From: Bacteroidaceae bacterium
GTDB lineage: Bacteria > Bacteroidota > Bacteroidia > Bacteroidales > Bacteroidaceae
Length of the DNA: 50,600 bases
NCBI GenBank assembly: GCA_017462065.1
Contig: JAFTRV010000003.1
Coordinates: 1-50,600, forward strand
Reading direction: 5' to 3'
The translations under genes and the position numbers were made by a program. This document shows, one piece after another, positions 34,204-43,185 of the stretch. The stretch's first letter is position 1. Each line of letters starts with the position of its first letter. The notes under the pieces are model-generated. The model made no database searches. It saw only the letters and a program-made list of their open reading frames with translations, and had not been told where the DNA came from.

Positions 34204-36120
34204 ATGTATCACATTGAACAATTGAGGAGCAAGGAGATTGCCGATTTGCAGTCTATTGCCCAGGAATTAGGAATTAAAGGTATAAAATCTCTTGACAGGG
34301 ATTCTCTGATATACCGAATTCTCGACGGTCAGGCAATGCAGAACAGCAAGGCTGGCGCGCCTGCCGTAGTAAAGGAAGAGAACAGAATGAATCGTCGCGA
34401 GCATCGCCGCAATAGAATTCATTCCGACGCTCCGAGCAAGGTTTATACAGCTACCGGCGACAAGGCTGTCAAGCTTGAAAAGAACGAACCGAAAAAGGCT
34501 GTTGCCGAGGTGGTCGCTGAAAAGCCGGTCGAGCAGCCTGTCGCAAAGCCCGCCGAGCCTGTTGCAGTGCAAGAGAGCAGTGCGGCAGAGCCGGCAAAGC
34601 CCAAGAAACGAGGCCGTAAGCCAAAGAGTGAGACTGTAGCGGCTGAGCCTGTGGCCGAGCCTGCAAAAGAGGCTGTAGAGGTTGCGGCGCCTGTAGAGGA
34701 GAAGAGCGAGGCCGCTCCTGCTCCAAAGAAACGTGGCCGCAAGCCTAAAGCAAAGCCTGAGGCTGCCGCAGAGCCCGTTCAGGAGACCGAAAAGGCCGAG
34801 ACTCCCGTTGTGCCGGAAGCGAAGAGCGAGGGCGAAGCCTTTGTCCCTATCGAGGAGCTTCCGAGCGAGAGCAAGGAGTTGCCGGCAGAGCTTGTCGATA
34901 AGTTCGAGAAAAACGCCAAAGAGCATAAGAAGAACAACCAGCGCCGTCAGCAGGACAAACGTCACGAGGCACAGGCCGAAGAGGCTCCTAAGCAGTATGA
35001 TTTCGCCAATGTGCTGCGTGTAGAGGGCGTTCTTGAAATTATGCCCGACAACTACGGCTTCTTGCGTTCTTCGGACTACAACTATCTTGCTTCGCCCGAC
35101 GATGTATATGTATCGCAGTCGCAGATTAAGCTCTACGGCCTGAAAACGGGCGACGTTGTCGAGGGTATAATACGCCCGGCATCGGCAGGCGAGAAATATT
35201 TCCCGTTGGTCAAGGTAAACCGCATCAACGGCGTCTCTCCCGAGCTTGTCCGTGACAGAGTCTCATTCGACAACCTTACCCCATTGTTCCCCGACGAGAA
35301 ATTCACTCTTTGCAGCGGAAGCTATGACAACCTTTCGGCTCGTGTAGTGGATCTTTTCTCTCCCATCGGCAAGGGACAGCGTGGTCTTATCGTGGCACAG
35401 CCTAAGACGGGTAAGACAATGTTGCTCAAGGATATAGCCAATGCGATTGCGGCCAACCACCCCGAGGCTTATATGATTATGCTTCTCATTGACGAGCGTC
35501 CCGAGGAGGTTACCGACATGGCCCGTTCGGTCAATGCCGAGGTTATTGCGTCTACATTCGACGAGCCTGCCGAGCGTCATGTGAAAATTGCCGGAATTGT
35601 TCTTGAAAGAGCGAAGCGCATGGTAGAAAGCGGCCACGATGTTATAATCTTCCTCGACTCGATAACACGTCTCGCGCGTGCCTACAACACCGTCTCTCCG
35701 GCTTCGGGCAAGGTGCTCTCGGGCGGCGTGGACGCAAATGCGCTTCATAAGCCCAAGCGTTTCTTCGGCGCGGCACGTAACATCGAGAACGGGGGCTCGC
35801 TTACAATCATAGCGACAGCCCTTATCGATACAGGCTCAAAGATGGACGAGGTGATTTTCGAAGAGTTCAAGGGTACTGGCAACATGGAGCTTCAGCTCGA
35901 CCGCTCTCTTGCGAACAAGCGTATATTCCCTGCTGTGAATATCATTGCCTCATCGACCCGTCGCGACGACCTTCTTCTTGACCGTCAGACACTTGACCGC
36001 ATGTGGATATTGCGTAAGCATCTTGCCGACATGACTCCTATGGAGGCTATGGAATTCTTGAAGGACAGGCTCGAAAGAACAAAGGACAACGATGAATTCC
36101 TGATGAGCATGAATTCATAA
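34204..36120 (+). CDS. rho: Transcription termination factor Rho with long disordered insert
   Basis: Rho is a hexameric RNA-dependent ATPase that ends transcription. This 638-residue form is much longer than E. coli Rho because of a low-complexity insert. Domains are a Rho_N/SAP-like segment (about 3-45), then an Ala/Glu/Pro/Lys-rich region (about 60-265) with two nearly identical RGRKPK motifs near residues 136-141 and 178-183. The cold-shock RNA-binding domain follows (about 275-345), then the ATPase with Walker A PKTGKT, Lys404. The RGRKPK units look like AT-hook-type basic motifs. Long inserts are typical of Bacteroidetes Rho, and the one in B. thetaiotaomicron has been reported to drive phase separation in the gut. 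The gene is monocistronic, with its own promoter and terminator. Confidence 0.96.
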   Translation: MYHIEQLRSKEIADLQSIAQELGIKGIKSLDRDSLIYRILDGQAMQNSKAGAPAVVKEENRMNRREHRRNRIHSDAPSKVYTATGDKAVKLEKNEPKKAVAEVVAEKPVEQPVAKPAEPVAVQESSAAEPAKPKKRGRKPKSETVAAEPVAEPAKEAVEVAAPVEEKSEAAPAPKKRGRKPKAKPEAAAEPVQETEKAETPVVPEAKSEGEAFVPIEELPSESKELPAELVDKFEKNAKEHKKNNQRRQQDKRHEAQAEEAPKQYDFANVLRVEGVLEIMPDNYGFLRSSDYNYLASPDDVYVSQSQIKLYGLKTGDVVEGIIRPASAGEKYFPLVKVNRINGVSPELVRDRVSFDNLTPLFPDEKFTLCSGSYDNLSARVVDLFSPIGKGQRGLIVAQPKTGKTMLLKDIANAIAANHPEAYMIMLLIDERPEEVTDMARSVNAEVIASTFDEPAERHVKIAGIVLERAKRMVESGHDVIIFLDSITRLARAYNTVSPASGKVLSGGVDANALHKPKRFFGAARNIENGGSLTIIATALIDTGSKMDEVIFEEFKGTGNMELQLDRSLANKRIFPAVNIIASSTRRDDLLLDRQTLDRMWILRKHLADMTPMEAMEFLKDRLERTKDNDEFLMSMNS

Positions 36121-36125
36121 TTAAC

Positions 36126-36161
36126 AAAAAAAGATATGGTCATTTGGCCATATCTTTTTTT
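36126..36161. terminator. Bidirectional terminator between rho and the DUF3127 gene
   Basis: GATATGG (36133-36139) pairs with CCATATC (36148-36154). The A-run before and T-run after make a classic intrinsic terminator on both strands, serving the two convergent genes. Confidence 0.88.
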
Positions 36162-36180
36162 GTTTGTTTTTCTTTTCAGT

Positions 36181-36555
36181 TTAGAACGGCAGGTCGTCCG
36201 GGTCGTTCGAAGCCTTGCCGAAGTCGGGCACTTCAACCTTAGGAGCGTCTATTACCGGGATGTTCGCGCTCTCGGGTGCCGGAGCCGTGCCTCTCTCTAC
36301 TCTCCATGCACGTATGTCGTTGTACCAGCGGCCGTTGTATTCACGTGCGTTGATGTCGAACGATACTGTCATCTCCTCGCCGGCTTGAATGTTGAACTGT
36401 GCTATCTTGTCTGCGCCGAACACGTTGAAACACATCTTTCTTGGGTATTGTTCGTGTGTTTCAAGAACATATTCCTGCATTTTCCACTCGTTTCCTGTCT
36501 TTGATACACCGCCTCTTTCGGGCAGCACTGCAATGATTTTTCCTGTTATTTCCAT
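36181..36555 (-). CDS. DUF3127 protein with SSB-like acidic tip
   Basis: This 124-residue protein begins at ATG 36555 with MEITGKIIAVLPERGG and matches DUF3127, a Bacteroidetes family with a predicted OB-fold (strands around QEYVLETHEQYPRKMCFNVFG, MTVSFDINAREYNGRWYNDI, AWRVER). A proline- and acid-rich linker follows, and the last residues are NDPDDLPF. That ending closely resembles the C-terminal tip of single-stranded DNA-binding protein, which recruits replication and repair enzymes. The protein may therefore be an SSB-like factor. It is divergent from dnaN and convergent with rho. An upstream TTG start is possible but unnecessary. Confidence 0.82.
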   Translation of the reverse strand: MEITGKIIAVLPERGGVSKTGNEWKMQEYVLETHEQYPRKMCFNVFGADKIAQFNIQAGEEMTVSFDINAREYNGRWYNDIRAWRVERGTAPAPESANIPVIDAPKVEVPDFGKASNDPDDLPF

Positions 36556-36575
36556 AATAATTCTCAAATTCTTGG

Positions 36576-36583
36576 CGAAAATA
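36576..36583 (-). promoter_or_regulatory. Probable DUF3127 gene promoter -7 box
   Basis: On the minus strand this reads TATTTTCG, one mismatch from TAnnTTTG, 20 bases before the ATG. A TTG at 36604-36606 (minus strand) is 20 bases further upstream. Confidence 0.5.
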
Positions 36584-36647
36584 GTTCATTTCTTTTCCAA
36601 AAGCAATTTTTTGTTCCGTTTTTTATACGCTTTTATATATTTAGTTT

Positions 36648-36655
36648 TATCTTTG
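36648..36655 (+). promoter_or_regulatory. dnaN promoter -7 box
   Basis: TATCTTTG is a perfect -7 box. Transcription should start at about 36660, giving a leader of roughly 70 bases that begins with a palindrome. Confidence 0.68.
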
Positions 36656-36663
36656 TAACTAAT

Positions 36664-36679
36664 ACGCACATATGTGCGT
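36664..36679. promoter_or_regulatory. Perfect 16-bp palindrome at dnaN transcription start
   Basis: ACGCACATATGTGCGT is a perfect palindrome placed 8 bases after the -7 box. It could be an operator for a dimeric repressor or a 5' hairpin. No similar copy was noticed elsewhere in the window. Confidence 0.6.
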
Positions 36680-36729
36680 GAGGTGCATTGCCTTGAACAA
36701 AAGCGATTAATCACTAAATTTATAATACC

Positions 36730-37854
36730 ATGAACTTTACAGTATCAAGTTCCTTGCTGTCGTCTCGTTTGCAGACAATCAGCCGTGTCATCAACTCAAA
36801 GAACACCATTCCTGTCCTGGATTGCATTCTGTTTGAACTCGAGGGCAACAAGCTTACCCTTACGGCTTCGGACCCTGACAACACTCTCAACACTTCGATT
36901 GATGTCGTTGATTGCTCCGAAGATTTCAGCTTTGCCATATCTTCAAAAATACTCATTGACTCACTGAAGGAGATTGCCGAGCAGCCTATCCGCTTCGAAG
37001 TTAAGAAAGATACTCTTGAGATAACGATATTCTACCAGAACGGTAAGTACAGCCTTGTAGGCCAGAACGCTGACGAATATCCCGGCGCTGCGGTGTTGGG
37101 CGAGGGCGCTGTCGCAATCTCGGTTCCTACAAAGGTTCTCTCAAGCGGCATCGCATGCTCTTTGTTCGCAACAGCCGACGACGAGGTGCGTCCCGTAATG
37201 TGCGGCGTGTATTTCGACTTCACCCCCGAGAGCATAACTCTCGTGGCTTCTGACGGCCACAAGCTCGTTCGTTGCCGCGACTATTCGGTGACAGGCGCCG
37301 AGAAGTCTGCTTTCATCCTTCCCAAGAAGCCGGCGACACTGCTCAAGAACCTGCTTGGCAAGGACGAGCAGGAGGATGTGGCTGTTGAGTTCGATGGTCG
37401 CTTCGCAACATTCGACATGGGCGAGTACAAGCTCGTTACACGTCTCTTCGACGGCCGTTATCCCAACTACAACTCCGTAATACCTCAGAACAACCCTCAT
37501 AAGCTTACCGTAGACCGTGCGGCTCTTATCAGCACGCTCCGCCGTGTAGCTATCTTCTCTTCACAGGTGAGCCTTATCAAGCTTCATCTTGAGGACAACA
37601 AGGTTGTCATTTCCGCTCAGGATACCGACTTCTCTACCTCTGCCGAGGAGAGCATCGCTTGCAGCTACGACGGAGCTTCAATGAATATCGGTTTCCGTGC
37701 GTCGTTCCTCATCGATATCCTCAACAACACTCCGGGCCAGGATGTGGTTATCGAGCTCGCCGATCCTTCACGTGCCGGCGTAATCGTTCCTGCCGAGCAG
37801 GTAGGCAAGCAGGAGCTGCTCATGTTGTTGATGCCAATGATGCTTACAGAATAA
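36730..37854 (+). CDS. dnaN: DNA polymerase III beta subunit (sliding clamp)
   Basis: This 374-residue protein forms the dimeric ring that tethers the replicative polymerase to DNA. The three clamp domains are recognisable: the N-terminal MNFTVSSSLLSSRLQTISRVINSKNTIP region, a middle with VASDGHKLVR near residue 175, and the C-terminal end with the usual LLMPMMLTE terminus. Length is normal. It heads the run dnaN-exonuclease-coaBC/DUF4835-recN-rlmB, with the exonuclease ATG two bases after its stop, and is not next to dnaA in this window. Confidence 0.96.
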   Translation: MNFTVSSSLLSSRLQTISRVINSKNTIPVLDCILFELEGNKLTLTASDPDNTLNTSIDVVDCSEDFSFAISSKILIDSLKEIAEQPIRFEVKKDTLEITIFYQNGKYSLVGQNADEYPGAAVLGEGAVAISVPTKVLSSGIACSLFATADDEVRPVMCGVYFDFTPESITLVASDGHKLVRCRDYSVTGAEKSAFILPKKPATLLKNLLGKDEQEDVAVEFDGRFATFDMGEYKLVTRLFDGRYPNYNSVIPQNNPHKLTVDRAALISTLRRVAIFSSQVSLIKLHLEDNKVVISAQDTDFSTSAEESIACSYDGASMNIGFRASFLIDILNNTPGQDVVIELADPSRAGVIVPAEQVGKQELLMLLMPMMLTE

Positions 37855-37856
37855 TC

Positions 37857-38624
37857 ATGGAACTCAATCTAAAGAAGCCTATAATATTCTTCGACTTAGA
37901 GACGACGGGTACCGATATCTCTAAGGACCGTATCGTCGAGATATGCTATATCAAAGTATATCCCGACGGCCGTGAGGCTGAATATACAAGGCGTATAAAC
38001 CCGGGCGTTCATATTCCCGAAGCGGCATCGGCCGTTCATGGCATATACGATGACGACGTAAAGGACTGCCCGCTCTTCAAGGAGGTGGCAAGGGAGATAG
38101 CCAATGAGTTCGAGGGCTGCGATGTGGCAGGCTTCAACTCAAACCGCTTCGACCTTCCTCTGCTTGCCGAAGAGTTCTTGCGTGCGCAGGTGGACATAGA
38201 CCTTTCACGCCTTTCGGCGATAGACGTTCAGGTGCTTTATCACAAGCGGGAGCCCCGTACCCTTACAGCCGCATACAAGTTCTACTGCGGCAAGAATCTC
38301 GAGGACGCGCATAGCGCTCTTGCCGATACCCGTGCCACCTACGAGGTGCTTAAGGCGCAGCTCGACCACTACGGCGACATGGAGAATGACATGGAGTCTC
38401 TTTCAAAAGAGTCGTCATTTACCAACAACGCCGACTTCGCCGGCCGCATAGCGTACGACGAACAGGGCCGCGAGGTGTTCAACTTCGGCAAGTACAAGGG
38501 CTATCCTGTGGATGCGGTGCTTGACAGAGACCCCGGCTATTACGGCTGGATGATGAACGGCGACTTTACGCTTAATACAAAGCAGGTGCTGACACGTATC
38601 AAGCTGCGTGGAATAAAGAGATAG
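37857..38624 (+). CDS. DnaQ-like 3'-5' exonuclease with DUF3820 tail
   Basis: This 255-residue protein is a DEDDh exonuclease. Exo I is FDLETTG near residue 13, Exo II is in GFNSNRFDLPLL, and Exo III is HSALADTRAT with the histidine and aspartate in place. The C-terminal part FGKYKGYPVDAVLDRDPGYYGWM fits the DUF3820 module often attached in Bacteroidetes. The family includes the proofreading epsilon subunit; this one may act as epsilon or in repair. I chose ATG 37857, two bases after dnaN, rather than an upstream in-frame start that overlaps dnaN. The gene ends in TAG. Confidence 0.9.
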   Translation: MELNLKKPIIFFDLETTGTDISKDRIVEICYIKVYPDGREAEYTRRINPGVHIPEAASAVHGIYDDDVKDCPLFKEVAREIANEFEGCDVAGFNSNRFDLPLLAEEFLRAQVDIDLSRLSAIDVQVLYHKREPRTLTAAYKFYCGKNLEDAHSALADTRATYEVLKAQLDHYGDMENDMESLSKESSFTNNADFAGRIAYDEQGREVFNFGKYKGYPVDAVLDRDPGYYGWMMNGDFTLNTKQVLTRIKLRGIKR

Positions 38625-38673
38625 CCTGCTGAACATGAACCGTTGCCATGCGGCAACAACAACTATTTTGCAA

Positions 38674-40758
38674 ATGCTTAGAGGAAAGAAGATAGTGCTT
38701 GGAGTTACGGGAAGCATCGCCGCATATAAGGCGGCGGTACTTTTGCGTCTGTTGGTAAAAGAGGGCGCCGAGGTACAGGTAGTGATGACCCCTTCAGCCA
38801 AAGAGTTCATAACGCCGCTCACGCTCTCCACATTGTCGGGGCGTCCGGTGCTGTGCGACTTCTTCAATGCCTCGGACGGCGCATGGCACAGCCATGTAGA
38901 GCTTGGCTTGTGGGCCGACGCTATGGTGATAGCCCCTGCTACAGCCTCGACGTTGGGCAAGATGGCGAACGGCATTGCCGACAATCTGCTCGTTACCTCA
39001 TACCTTTCGATGAAGGCTCCCGTCTTCGTGGCTCCGGCCATGGACCTCGACATGTATGCTCACCCCTCGACGCAGCGTAGCATCGAAGTTCTCAAGAGCT
39101 ACGGCAATGTAATCATCGAGGCCGCTCAGGGCGAGCTTGCGAGCCACCTTAACGGCAAGGGCCGCATGGAAGAGCCCGAGAATATCGTAGGGCAGCTCAA
39201 AGATTTTTTTTTCGAAAGTCGTGAGTTAAGAGGGAAAAAGGTGCTCGTCACCGCCGGCCCTACATACGAGAAGATTGACCCCGTGCGTTTCATAGGCAAC
39301 TACTCTTCGGGCAAAATGGGCTTTGCGATAGCCGAGGAGTGCGCGAAGCGTGGGGCGGACGTCACTCTTGTCGCAGGCCCGGTGGCTTTGAAGACTCCCC
39401 ACCCCTCAATAAAGCGTGTCGATGTAGAGTCGGCTGCGGAGATGTACGAAGCGAGCGTCTCGGAATTCCCTTCGTGCGACGTTGCGGTACTGTCGGCCGC
39501 TGTTGCCGACTATCGCCCGGCTGTGCAGGCCTCCGAAAAGATAAAGCGTGCCTCTCAGGGCATGACAATTGAGCTTGAGGCGAACAACGACATCGCTGCG
39601 GCTTTGGGCCGCATGAAAGAGCCTTCGCAGCGTCTTGTGGGCTTTGCCCTTGAGACTAACAATGGCGAGTTCCATGCACGCGAGAAGCTCAGCAAGAAAA
39701 ATCTCGACTTCATAGTGCTGAACTCTCTCGAGGACAAAGGCGCAGGCTTTGCATACGACACCAACAAGGTTTCAATCATCGACAAGGAGGGCAAGACCGA
39801 CTATCCGCTTAAGAGCAAGAGCGACGTGGCGAAAGATATCGTAAGCCACATATCCAAGCTTCTCATGCTTCTGCTTCTCATGCTCCTGCCTTTCACTGCA
39901 AGCGCCGAGGGCGAGGAGCTGAATGCGACCGTAACGCTCAACGCAAGCAAGGTGCAGGGCTCTAATACCGAGGTCTTCGACCAGTTGCAGGAGGCTCTTG
40001 TGGAGTTTGTCAATAATCGCAAATGGACATCCAATACATACGAAGAGGAGGAGCGCATAGCATGCAACTTCTCTTTTGTGGTCAATTCATACGCCAACGA
40101 CGGCTCTTTCGACTGCTCTCTTATGGTACAGGCGACCAGGCCCGTGTACGGCTCTTCATATCTTTCGACAATCTTCAAGTACGAGGACAAGAGCATAAAG
40201 TTCAAGTACCAGCCTTTTGACCGCCTTGAATTCATCGAGGACAACCTCGACAATAACCTCACTGCGGTGATAGCCTTTTATGTCTACGCTATAATAGGCA
40301 TGGACATGGACACTATGGGCGAGCTTGGCGGCAGCGAGTGGCTCAACAAGGCTCTCACCATAGCCAACAATGCGCAAAATCTCGGCGATGCGGGCTGGAG
40401 AGCCGGCAGCAGCAACAATAACCGCTACTCCATAATCGACGACTACATGAACGGAGCCATGGAGCCTGTCCGCAAGCTCATGTACAAGTATCACCGTCTG
40501 GGCCTTGACACCATGTATAAGAACGCCGACAACGGCCGCAAGGCTATAACCGAGAGCTTCGACCTCTTGAAAAAGGCGTACGAGGACCGTCCTATGGCAT
40601 ATTTCACAAAACTGCTGACCGAATACAAGGTCGATGAGATTGTGAATGTCTATTCAAAGTGCACTCCCGAAGAGAAGAAGACGGTAGTGGATATTCTCTC
40701 TAACATAAACCCTTCGTTGTCGAGCGAGTGGGAAAAGATAACCAAGAACAATAACTGA
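38674..40758 (+). CDS. coaBC: CoaBC fused in frame to a DUF4835 protein
   Basis: Residues 1-397 are bifunctional CoaBC: an FMN-dependent phosphopantothenoylcysteine decarboxylase (GVTGSIAAYKA, the catalytic-His segment HSHVELG, and PAMDLDMY) followed by phosphopantothenate-cysteine ligase (VTAGPTYEKIDPVRFIGNYSSG near residue 192). It makes 4'-phosphopantetheine for CoA in the cytoplasm. Instead of stopping, the frame runs into a very hydrophobic stretch (HISKLLMLLLLMLLPFTASA) that looks like a signal peptide, and then about 290 residues of DUF4835, normally a separate exported protein encoded directly after coaBC. Internal ATGs at 39865 and 39880, or a GTG at about 39827, could start DUF4835 alone. 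If truly fused, the tail would be outside the inner membrane and CoaBC inside. I prefer ATG 38674 over 38635, because family members begin MLxGKKIVLG. Confidence 0.85.
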   Translation: MLRGKKIVLGVTGSIAAYKAAVLLRLLVKEGAEVQVVMTPSAKEFITPLTLSTLSGRPVLCDFFNASDGAWHSHVELGLWADAMVIAPATASTLGKMANGIADNLLVTSYLSMKAPVFVAPAMDLDMYAHPSTQRSIEVLKSYGNVIIEAAQGELASHLNGKGRMEEPENIVGQLKDFFFESRELRGKKVLVTAGPTYEKIDPVRFIGNYSSGKMGFAIAEECAKRGADVTLVAGPVALKTPHPSIKRVDVESAAEMYEASVSEFPSCDVAVLSAAVADYRPAVQASEKIKRASQGMTIELEANNDIAAALGRMKEPSQRLVGFALETNNGEFHAREKLSKKNLDFIVLNSLEDKGAGFAYDTNKVSIIDKEGKTDYPLKSKSDVAKDIVSHISKLLMLLLLMLLPFTASAEGEELNATVTLNASKVQGSNTEVFDQLQEALVEFVNNRKWTSNTYEEEERIACNFSFVVNSYANDGSFDCSLMVQATRPVYGSSYLSTIFKYEDKSIKFKYQPFDRLEFIEDNLDNNLTAVIAFYVYAIIGMDMDTMGELGGSEWLNKALTIANNAQNLGDAGWRAGSSNNNRYSIIDDYMNGAMEPVRKLMYKYHRLGLDTMYKNADNGRKAITESFDLLKKAYEDRPMAYFTKLLTEYKVDEIVNVYSKCTPEEKKTVVDILSNINPSLSSEWEKITKNNN

Positions 40759-40765
40759 GCCGGCT

Positions 40766-42430
40766 ATGCTTAAGCAGATATCGATACGTAACTATGCGCT
40801 CATAGAGAGAGTCGAGGTTGATTTCTCTCAGGGCTTTTCGGTAATCACGGGCGAGACAGGTCATGGCAAGTCGGTTTTTCTTGGCGCGATATCAATGTTG
40901 CTCGGTCACCGTTCCGACGTCAAGGCAATACGTGAAGGAGCGGACAAATGCGTCATCGAGGGCTGCTTCGATATATCGGGCTTCGGCTTGCAGCCGTTCT
41001 TCGAGGAGAACGGGATAGACTACGACGACGAGTGCATCATCCGCCGCGACATGTCGGCAAACGGACGCAGCAGAGCCTTCGTGAACGACACGCCGGTCGG
41101 CGTCTCCTTGCTGAAGGAGATAGGCTCAAGGCTGATAGACATACATTCGCAGCATCAGAATCTCTTGATTGCCGACAAGAACTACCAGCTGGGCGTCCTC
41201 GACAAGCTGTCGGGCAACAAGGCGTTGCTTGACGACTATAGTGCCAAGTACGGCCGGTACGTCTCTCTTCGCAAGCGGATAGAGAGAATGAAAGAGGAAC
41301 TCGAGAAGAGCTGTCGCGACGAGGAGTGGCTCCGTTTCCAGCTCGAAGAGCTTGAGAGAGCCTCTCTCAAGGAGGGCGAGCTCGAAGAGCTTGAGCAGGA
41401 GATACAGGAGCTGTCGCACGCCGAGGATATAAAATCGGCCCTTTATGGAGCGTGCAACGCTATGGACGGCGGCGAGGGGCATAGCCTCTTGTCGGCTCTG
41501 CGTGACGCCTCCAACGCCCTCTCCCGCATATCGGCGCATTACAATGCGGCGGCGGAGCTGTCGGAGCGTCTCGAGAGCAATTATATCGAGCTCAAGGACT
41601 GTTACGACGACATCGCTCAGCGTGCCGAACGCATACAGTTCTCCCCGGAGCGTCTCGAACAGGCCGAACAGCGTGTAGCGCTCATATACGGGCTTCAGAA
41701 GAAACATCGTCTCTCTTCGGCCGAGGAGCTAATCTCTCTTGCGGCCGATTTCGCCGAACGTCTTGAACGCATCTCTTACGGCGACGACGAGATAAAGGAG
41801 TCCGAAAAGCAGCTCGCTGCATTGCGTGAGGAGCTGTCGGAGATGGCAGCCTTGCTTACCGAGCAACGCAAGGGCAGTGCGGCAAGGCTCGTCAAGGAGA
41901 TTATGGCTATCCTTGTCAATCTTGGCATGCCGGCGATACGTTTCGAGGTCGATTTCGGCAAGTCGCAGGAGTTTACTCCATACGGCACCGACAATGTGGT
42001 ATTCCTCTTCTCGGCGAACAGCAGCAGCGTGCCGCAGCCATTGAGCGATGTGGCTTCCGGCGGCGAGATGTCACGCGTGATGCTTGCCCTGAAGTCGCTG
42101 ATAGCTTCCGAAACGGCTCAGCCCGCATTGATATTCGACGAGGTCGATACGGGCGTCTCCGGCGTGATTGCCGAGCGTATGGGCCGTCTTATGCAGCAGA
42201 TGGGCGGAGCGAGCCGCCAGGTGATAAGCATAACCCATTTGCCTCAGGTGGCAGCCCTCGGCATGCACCATTACAAGGTCTACAAGGAGGAGACGGCGAA
42301 GGGAACAGTAACGAATATGATAGAACTCGACAGACAGGAGCGTGTGCGTGAGATTGCGCAGATGATGAGCGGAGAGGTGCTTACCGACGCCGCCATTGAC
42401 AATGCGACGCAAATGCTGTCACAAATATAA
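40766..42430 (+). CDS. recN: DNA repair protein RecN
   Basis: This 554-residue SMC-like ATPase acts in double-strand break repair. The head domain begins at the N-terminus with LKQISIRNYALIERVEVDF and a Walker A reading GETGHGKS (Lys35); the usual RecN form is GETGAGKS, so Ala to His is unusual but keeps GKS. A coiled-coil arm spans about 150-370. The ABC signature SDVASGGEMSRVMLALK and Walker B LIFDEVDTGVSG complete the head. It is 7 bases after the CoaBC-DUF4835 gene and 4 bases before rlmB. Confidence 0.93.
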   Translation: MLKQISIRNYALIERVEVDFSQGFSVITGETGHGKSVFLGAISMLLGHRSDVKAIREGADKCVIEGCFDISGFGLQPFFEENGIDYDDECIIRRDMSANGRSRAFVNDTPVGVSLLKEIGSRLIDIHSQHQNLLIADKNYQLGVLDKLSGNKALLDDYSAKYGRYVSLRKRIERMKEELEKSCRDEEWLRFQLEELERASLKEGELEELEQEIQELSHAEDIKSALYGACNAMDGGEGHSLLSALRDASNALSRISAHYNAAAELSERLESNYIELKDCYDDIAQRAERIQFSPERLEQAEQRVALIYGLQKKHRLSSAEELISLAADFAERLERISYGDDEIKESEKQLAALREELSEMAALLTEQRKGSAARLVKEIMAILVNLGMPAIRFEVDFGKSQEFTPYGTDNVVFLFSANSSSVPQPLSDVASGGEMSRVMLALKSLIASETAQPALIFDEVDTGVSGVIAERMGRLMQQMGGASRQVISITHLPQVAALGMHHYKVYKEETAKGTVTNMIELDRQERVREIAQMMSGEVLTDAAIDNATQMLSQI

Positions 42431-42434
42431 GACT

Positions 42435-43181
42435 ATGGTAAATACAAATGAAATGATATTTGGCGTAAGAGCCGTTCTCGAGGCTCTTGAGGCAGGTAAG
42501 GAGGTAGACAAGATTCTTGTCAAGCGTGATATCCAGAGCGAGCTTTCACGTGAGCTGTTCGCTGCGTTGAAGGGCCGCACCATTCCTGTAGTGCGTGTTC
42601 CTGTCGAGAAGCTCAACCGCATAACCCGCAAGAATCATCAGGGCGTTATCGCATATATCTCGGCTGTGGAATATGCCAAGACCGACACTCTTGTGCCTAC
42701 ATTGTACGAAGAGGGCAAGATGCCGTTCCTTGTGCTGCTCGACGGCATAACCGACGTGCGTAACTTCGGCTCGATAGCCCGCACGTGCGACTGTGCAGGC
42801 GTCGATGCGATAATTCTTCCTGCGCACAACAGCGTAACGGTCAATGCCGACGCCGTAAAGACCTCGGCGGGTGCGTTGCATACATTGCCTGTCTGCCGCG
42901 AGAAGAATGTAACCGAGACGCTCAAATACCTGAAGGCTTCGGGAATACGCATCGTGTGCGCTACCGAAAAGGGCAAGATGAACTATACTCAGGCCAACTT
43001 TACCGAGCCTGTATGCATTGTCATGGGCGCCGAGGATACAGGTATTCCTCAGGAGCATCTTGCTCTGTGCGACGACTGGGTGTCTATACCTCAGTTCGGC
43101 AACATCGAGTCTCTGAATGTCTCGGTTGCGACGGGCGTCATTCTTTACGAAGCTGTGCGTCAGCGTCATCTTACGAAGTAA
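42435..43181 (+). CDS. rlmB: 23S rRNA 2'-O-methyltransferase RlmB (SpoU family)
   Basis: This 248-residue SPOUT methyltransferase modifies a ribose in 23S rRNA. It has the N-terminal substrate-binding domain (FGVRAVLEAL) and the trefoil-knot domain with NFGSIARTCDCAGVDAI, IVMGAEDTGI and IPQFGNIESLNVSVATG. Family motif 2 usually has a GAEGKG-like stretch; here it is GAEDTG. An in-frame start at 42396 overlaps recN; ATG 42435 gives the standard start. It lies 4 bases after recN. The methyl target (G2251 in E. coli for RlmB) is inferred from family only, since other TrmH paralogues look similar. Confidence 0.88.
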   Translation: MVNTNEMIFGVRAVLEALEAGKEVDKILVKRDIQSELSRELFAALKGRTIPVVRVPVEKLNRITRKNHQGVIAYISAVEYAKTDTLVPTLYEEGKMPFLVLLDGITDVRNFGSIARTCDCAGVDAIILPAHNSVTVNADAVKTSAGALHTLPVCREKNVTETLKYLKASGIRIVCATEKGKMNYTQANFTEPVCIVMGAEDTGIPQEHLALCDDWVSIPQFGNIESLNVSVATGVILYEAVRQRHLTK

Positions 43182-43185
43182 TGCC

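Noticed and set aside
34267-34965. Leucine-rich 232-codon minus-strand ORF
   Set aside because: It is the complement of the Ala/Glu/Lys-rich Rho insert, which produces open antisense frames by codon bias.
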